Below, piece after piece: positions 14,377 through 16,560 of a stretch of DNA of 16,560 nt. Origin of the DNA: Aphodovivens avicola (GTDB lineage Bacteria; Actinomycetota; Coriobacteriia; Coriobacteriales; Eggerthellaceae); contig DVGW01000023.1 of NCBI GenBank assembly GCA_018712515.1, positions 1 to 16,560 of the forward strand. Direction: 5' to 3'. The notes under the pieces are model-generated. The model was not told where the DNA came from. It searched no databases and worked only from the letters and a program-made list of their open reading frames with translations. Made by a program: the position numbers and the translations under genes. The stretch's first letter is position 1, and every line of letters starts with the position of its first letter.

Positions 14377-15663
14377 TCAGCCCAAAAGCTTCTCGACGTA
14401 GGCGAGCTTCACGCAGCACACGAACACGTCGAGCGCCTCGTCCAGCTCGGACAGGGGCGGCAGGGTGGGAGCGATGCGGATGTTGCTGTCGTGGGGATCT
14501 GTGCCGTAGGGCCAGGTGGCGCCGGCGTCCGTCATGACGACGCCCGCCTCGCGCGCCAGCTCGACGATGCGGGAGGCGCAGCCTTCGGGCGCGTCGAAGC
14601 TGACGAAGTAGCCGCCGCGCGGGCTGCTCCACGCGCAGCCGCCGACCTCGGAGAGCCCCTCCTCGAGCTTGCGCGCCACGAGGTCGAACTTCGGGCGCAG
14701 GATGGCGGCGTGCTTGCGCATGTGGGCGTCGATGCCCTCGGCGTCCTTGAGGAAGCGCACGTGGCGCAGCTGGTTGAGCTTGTCGGGACCCACGGTGGTG
14801 ATGCCGAGGTGCCGCTTGAACCACCCAACGTTGTCGGGGTTGGCTGCAAAGGCGGCAATGCCGGCGCCGGGAAGCGTCACTTTGGAGGTGGAGGCGAACT
14901 TGAAGTAGCGCAGCGGGTTTCCCGCTGCCTTGCAGGCCTCTCCAATATCCAAAAGCTGGTCGCGGTGTTCCGGATCATCGAAGAGATGATGGACGCTATA
15001 GGCGTTGTCCCAGAAAATACGGAAATCATGCGCGGCGCACGGCATCTGCGCCAATCGACGCACCACCTCATTGGAATAGGTCGTGCCGGTGGGGTTGGCG
15101 TATTTTGGCACGCACCAAATGCCCTTGATGGCGGGGTCGGCGGCTACCAGCTTTTCCACCACGTCCATATCGGGGCCATCGTCGTTCATCGGAACGGGGA
15201 TCAGCTCGATGCCAAAGGTTTCCGTGATGCGGAAATGCCTGTCGTAGCCGGGGCAGGGGCACAGCCACTTCACCGTATCGAGCATCATCCACGGCGCGCC
15301 TTCTTCGGGGCCGTAATCAAGGCACCACGCCAGCGCATCGTGCATCATGGTCAGGCTGGCGTTGCCGCCCACGACGACGTTGGCGGGGTCGTCGTCGAGC
15401 ATCGCGGCCATCAGCCGTTTGGCCTCGGGCAGCCCGTCGACGACGCCGTAGTTGCGGCAGTCGGTGCCGTCCTCGGCGAGGCAGTCCTCAGCGGTCGCGA
15501 GGATGCCGAGCAGGGGAGTGCTGAGGTCGAGCTGGTCGACGCCCGGCTTCCCGCGCGCCATGTTGAGCGAGAGGCCCTTCGCCTTGATGGCGGCGTACTC
15601 GGCGTCGAGTTGGTCTTTGAGGGCGGCAAGCTCGCTTTCGCCCAGGGAGTCGAAACGCGTCAT
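14377..15663 (-). CDS. PLP-dependent aminotransferase (aspartate aminotransferase/MocR-type, fold type I)
   Basis: A cytosolic pyridoxal-phosphate enzyme of 428 aa. Visible landmarks are LSLNMARGKPGVDQLDLS (31-48), the phosphate-side GGNAS (99-103), YANPTG with Asn190, WDNAY with Asp219 (cofactor ring nitrogen) and Tyr222, the Schiff-base Lys261 in ASTSKVT, and a C-terminal NIRIAPTLPP with the substrate-carboxylate Arg. This fits the family annotated as aspartate aminotransferase (Asp_aminotransf/Aminotran_MocR), without the GntR DNA-binding domain. The frame extends to 15795, but the ATG at 15663 has AAAGGA 8 bases upstream and the N-terminus of homologues. It is first in a two-gene operon with the DUF721-like gene. 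The exact amino-acid substrate cannot be read from the sequence. Confidence 0.9.
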   Translation of the reverse strand: MTRFDSLGESELAALKDQLDAEYAAIKAKGLSLNMARGKPGVDQLDLSTPLLGILATAEDCLAEDGTDCRNYGVVDGLPEAKRLMAAMLDDDPANVVVGGNASLTMMHDALAWCLDYGPEEGAPWMMLDTVKWLCPCPGYDRHFRITETFGIELIPVPMNDDGPDMDVVEKLVAADPAIKGIWCVPKYANPTGTTYSNEVVRRLAQMPCAAHDFRIFWDNAYSVHHLFDDPEHRDQLLDIGEACKAAGNPLRYFKFASTSKVTLPGAGIAAFAANPDNVGWFKRHLGITTVGPDKLNQLRHVRFLKDAEGIDAHMRKHAAILRPKFDLVARKLEEGLSEVGGCAWSSPRGGYFVSFDAPEGCASRIVELAREAGVVMTDAGATWPYGTDPHDSNIRIAPTLPPLSELDEALDVFVCCVKLAYVEKLLG

Positions 15664-15723
15664 GACGGGATCCTTTCCACGCTGCGGTGATAGCTGCATA
15701 CAGGGTATGCGACGCATCTTATC

Positions 15724-15729
15724 AGTATA
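15724..15729 (-). promoter_or_regulatory. Possible -10 box for the aminotransferase operon
   Basis: TATACT on the minus strand lies 60 bases upstream of the start at 15663. The -35 region shows no good match at 16-18 bp, so the call is weak. Confidence 0.3.
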
Positions 15730-15870
15730 AAAGCGCGCGGCGAAAAAAGGGAGGAGCGCCCGCCAAGCGGGGAGGGAAGAGGACGCTGAACGCAAAACCG
15801 CTGGTAGAAGGCGTGAAGTCGTCGATTAAAGAAGGAATTGTGGAGACACGCCCGGGGCCGTGTAAAGGGT

Positions 15871-15899
15871 TTGACACGGCTCCCAAGCTAGCGTATTAT
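15871..15899 (+). promoter_or_regulatory. Near-consensus sigma-70 promoter of the tRNA-tuf unit
   Basis: A perfect -35 TTGACA (15871-15876), a 17-bp spacer and TATTAT (15894-15899), a 5/6 match to the -10 box. It is the best promoter in the window. Transcription would start near 15906, about 70 bases before tRNA-Tyr. Its strength fits a stable-RNA/elongation-factor operon. Confidence 0.9.
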
Positions 15900-15974
15900 T
15901 CTTTCGCTCGCTTGAGAGGAACCTCGAGAGCGGGTGGCAGCTTGATAAATGCACATGAATTGAGCGGCTCACAG

Positions 15975-16059
15975 GGGCGTGTGCCCGAGTGGTTAAAGGG
16001 GACGGGCTGTAAACCCGTTGGCTCTGCCTACCTAGGTTCGAATCCTAGCGCGCCCACCA
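15975..16059 (+). tRNA. tRNA-Tyr (anticodon GTA)
   Basis: An 85-nt class II tRNA. Acceptor GGGCGTG pairs with CGCGCCC (one G-U). The anticodon stem ACGGG/CCCGT carries GTA at 16009-16011. The variable arm is long, and the T arm CTAGG-TTCGAAT-CCTAG is perfect. CCA is encoded (16057-16059). Confidence 0.95.
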
Positions 16060-16065
16060 TCTAAT

Positions 16066-16141
<76 letters not shown>

Positions 16142-16153
16142 TTTTTACCGAAT

Positions 16154-16230
16154 GGCGGTGTAGCTCAGTTGGTCAGAGCACACGGTTCATACCCGTGGCG
16201 TCACTGGTTCAAATCCAGTCACCGCTACCA
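16154..16230 (+). tRNA. tRNA-Met (anticodon CAT), elongator type
   Basis: 77 nt. Acceptor GGCGGTG pairs with CACCGCT, with a terminal G-U pair. The anticodon stem is CACGG/CCGTG with CAT at 16188-16190, and CCA is encoded. It lacks the initiator marks: there is no 1-72 C-A mismatch and no three consecutive G-C pairs flanking the anticodon loop. A lysidine-modified tRNA-Ile(CAT) cannot be fully excluded. Confidence 0.88.
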
Positions 16231-16241
16231 TTAAAACTTTT

Positions 16242-16267
16242 CGCGTCCAAAAGGGCGCGTCTTTTTT
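16242..16267 (+). terminator. Intrinsic terminator/attenuator between tRNA-Met and tuf
   Basis: Stem CGCGTCC (16242-16248) with GGGCGCG (16253-16259), one T-G wobble, an AAAA loop, then TC and six T (16262-16267). Only 44 bases separate it from the tuf start, with no clear promoter between, so tuf probably depends on read-through. Confidence 0.75.
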
Positions 16268-16311
16268 GCTCATCATTCCCTTATCGTGAAACCTTCTGAA
16301 GGAGGAGACAT

Positions 16312-16560
16312 ATGGCTAAGGAAAAGTTCGAGCGTACCAAGCCGCATGTTAACATTGGTACGATCGGCCACGTCGACCATGGCAAGACCACGCTGACGGC
16401 TGCTATCTCCAAGACGCTGTCCGAGAACGACGGCTCCCACGGCACCGCCGCTGCGGACTTCACCGCGTTCGACCAGATCGACAAGGCTCCCGAGGAGCGC
16501 GAGCGCGGCATCACGATCTCCATCGCCCACATCGAGTACGAGACCGACACCCGCCACTAC
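16312..16560 (+). CDS. tuf: Translation elongation factor Tu, N-terminal part (runs off the right edge)
   Basis: A GTPase that delivers aminoacyl-tRNA to the ribosome. The first 83 residues are visible, about one fifth of the usual roughly 400. The N-terminus MAKEKFERTKPHVNIGTIGH leads into the P-loop GHVDHGKT (19-26), and the switch I end ERERGITI is present. The ATG at 16312 has a strong AAGGAGGAG Shine-Dalgarno 5 bases upstream. The gene follows three tRNAs, an order like the tRNA-tufB operon of E. coli. Regulation probably involves the hairpin at 16242-16267. Confidence 0.97.
   Translation, partial: MAKEKFERTKPHVNIGTIGHVDHGKTTLTAAISKTLSENDGSHGTAAADFTAFDQIDKAPEERERGITISIAHIEYETDTRHY

Larger units (their letters stand above)
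15664..15974. other. Divergent intergenic region between aminotransferase and tRNA operon
   Basis: The minus side carries TATACT (15724-15729), a 5/6 match to a -10 box for the aminotransferase operon, without a clear -35. The plus side carries the strong tRNA promoter (15871-15899). An inverted repeat, GCCGTGT (15857-15863) with ACACGGC (15874-15880), overlaps the plus -35 box. No gene is supported between them. Confidence 0.5.

Noticed and set aside
16154..16230. Initiator tRNA-fMet
   Set aside because: There is no 1-72 mismatch and no triple G-C in the anticodon stem; it fits an elongator tRNA.

Overview
This window looks like the chromosome of a high-GC, anaerobic Gram-positive bacterium, most likely an actinobacterium of class Coriobacteriia (Collinsella/Olsenella/Eggerthella-like). 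This is inferred from the strong G/C bias at third codon positions, a full-length pyruvate:ferredoxin oxidoreductase (an anaerobe's enzyme), the EF-Tu N-terminus and a Tat-type lipoprotein signal. The genus cannot be fixed from the sequence alone.

Layout. (1) 1-444 is non-coding and rich in hairpins. (2) 445-3099, minus strand, is a compact sialic acid catabolic operon in transcription order nanA (N-acetylneuraminate lyase), nanK (ROK-family ManNAc kinase), nanE (ManNAc-6-P epimerase). It has its own candidate promoter at 3141-3169 and a terminator at 401-437. (3) 3266-7291, minus strand, is a Dpp/Opp-type ABC transporter operon: a DppB-like permease, then one polypeptide fusing a DppC-like permease to a DppD-like ATPase, then a DppF-like ATPase. 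A strong terminator at 3203-3237 separates it from nanA. (4) 7592-9211, plus strand, is the divergently transcribed substrate-binding lipoprotein. Together these resemble the SatABCD-type sialic acid importers. Imported Neu5Ac would be split by NanA to ManNAc and pyruvate, phosphorylated by NanK and epimerised by NanE to GlcNAc-6-P. No sialidase, nagA, nagB or regulator gene lies in the window.

(5) 9576-13115, plus strand, is pyruvate:ferredoxin oxidoreductase (1179 aa), preceded by a 27-bp tandem duplication and followed by a terminator. (6) 13174-13455 is a repeat-dense intergenic region: three copies of a 29-bp bipartite repeat plus a perfect palindrome with 29-bp arms. (7) 13488-15663, minus strand, is a two-gene operon of a PLP aminotransferase (MocR/Asp aminotransferase-like family) and a protein with a DUF721/DciA-like N-terminal domain. 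(8) 15871-16560, plus strand, is a tRNA-tuf unit: a near-consensus sigma-70 promoter, tRNA-Tyr(GTA), tRNA-Thr(GGT), tRNA-Met(CAT), an intrinsic terminator/attenuator, then the start of tuf, which runs off the right edge.

I do not see a clearly new enzymatic system. The best second-look items are the fused permease-ATPase in the putative sialic acid importer, the repeat cluster at 13212-13450, the paired palindromes in the divergent transporter promoter region, the G10 tract inside the nanK-nanE intercistronic hairpin, and the terminator between the tRNAs and tuf.
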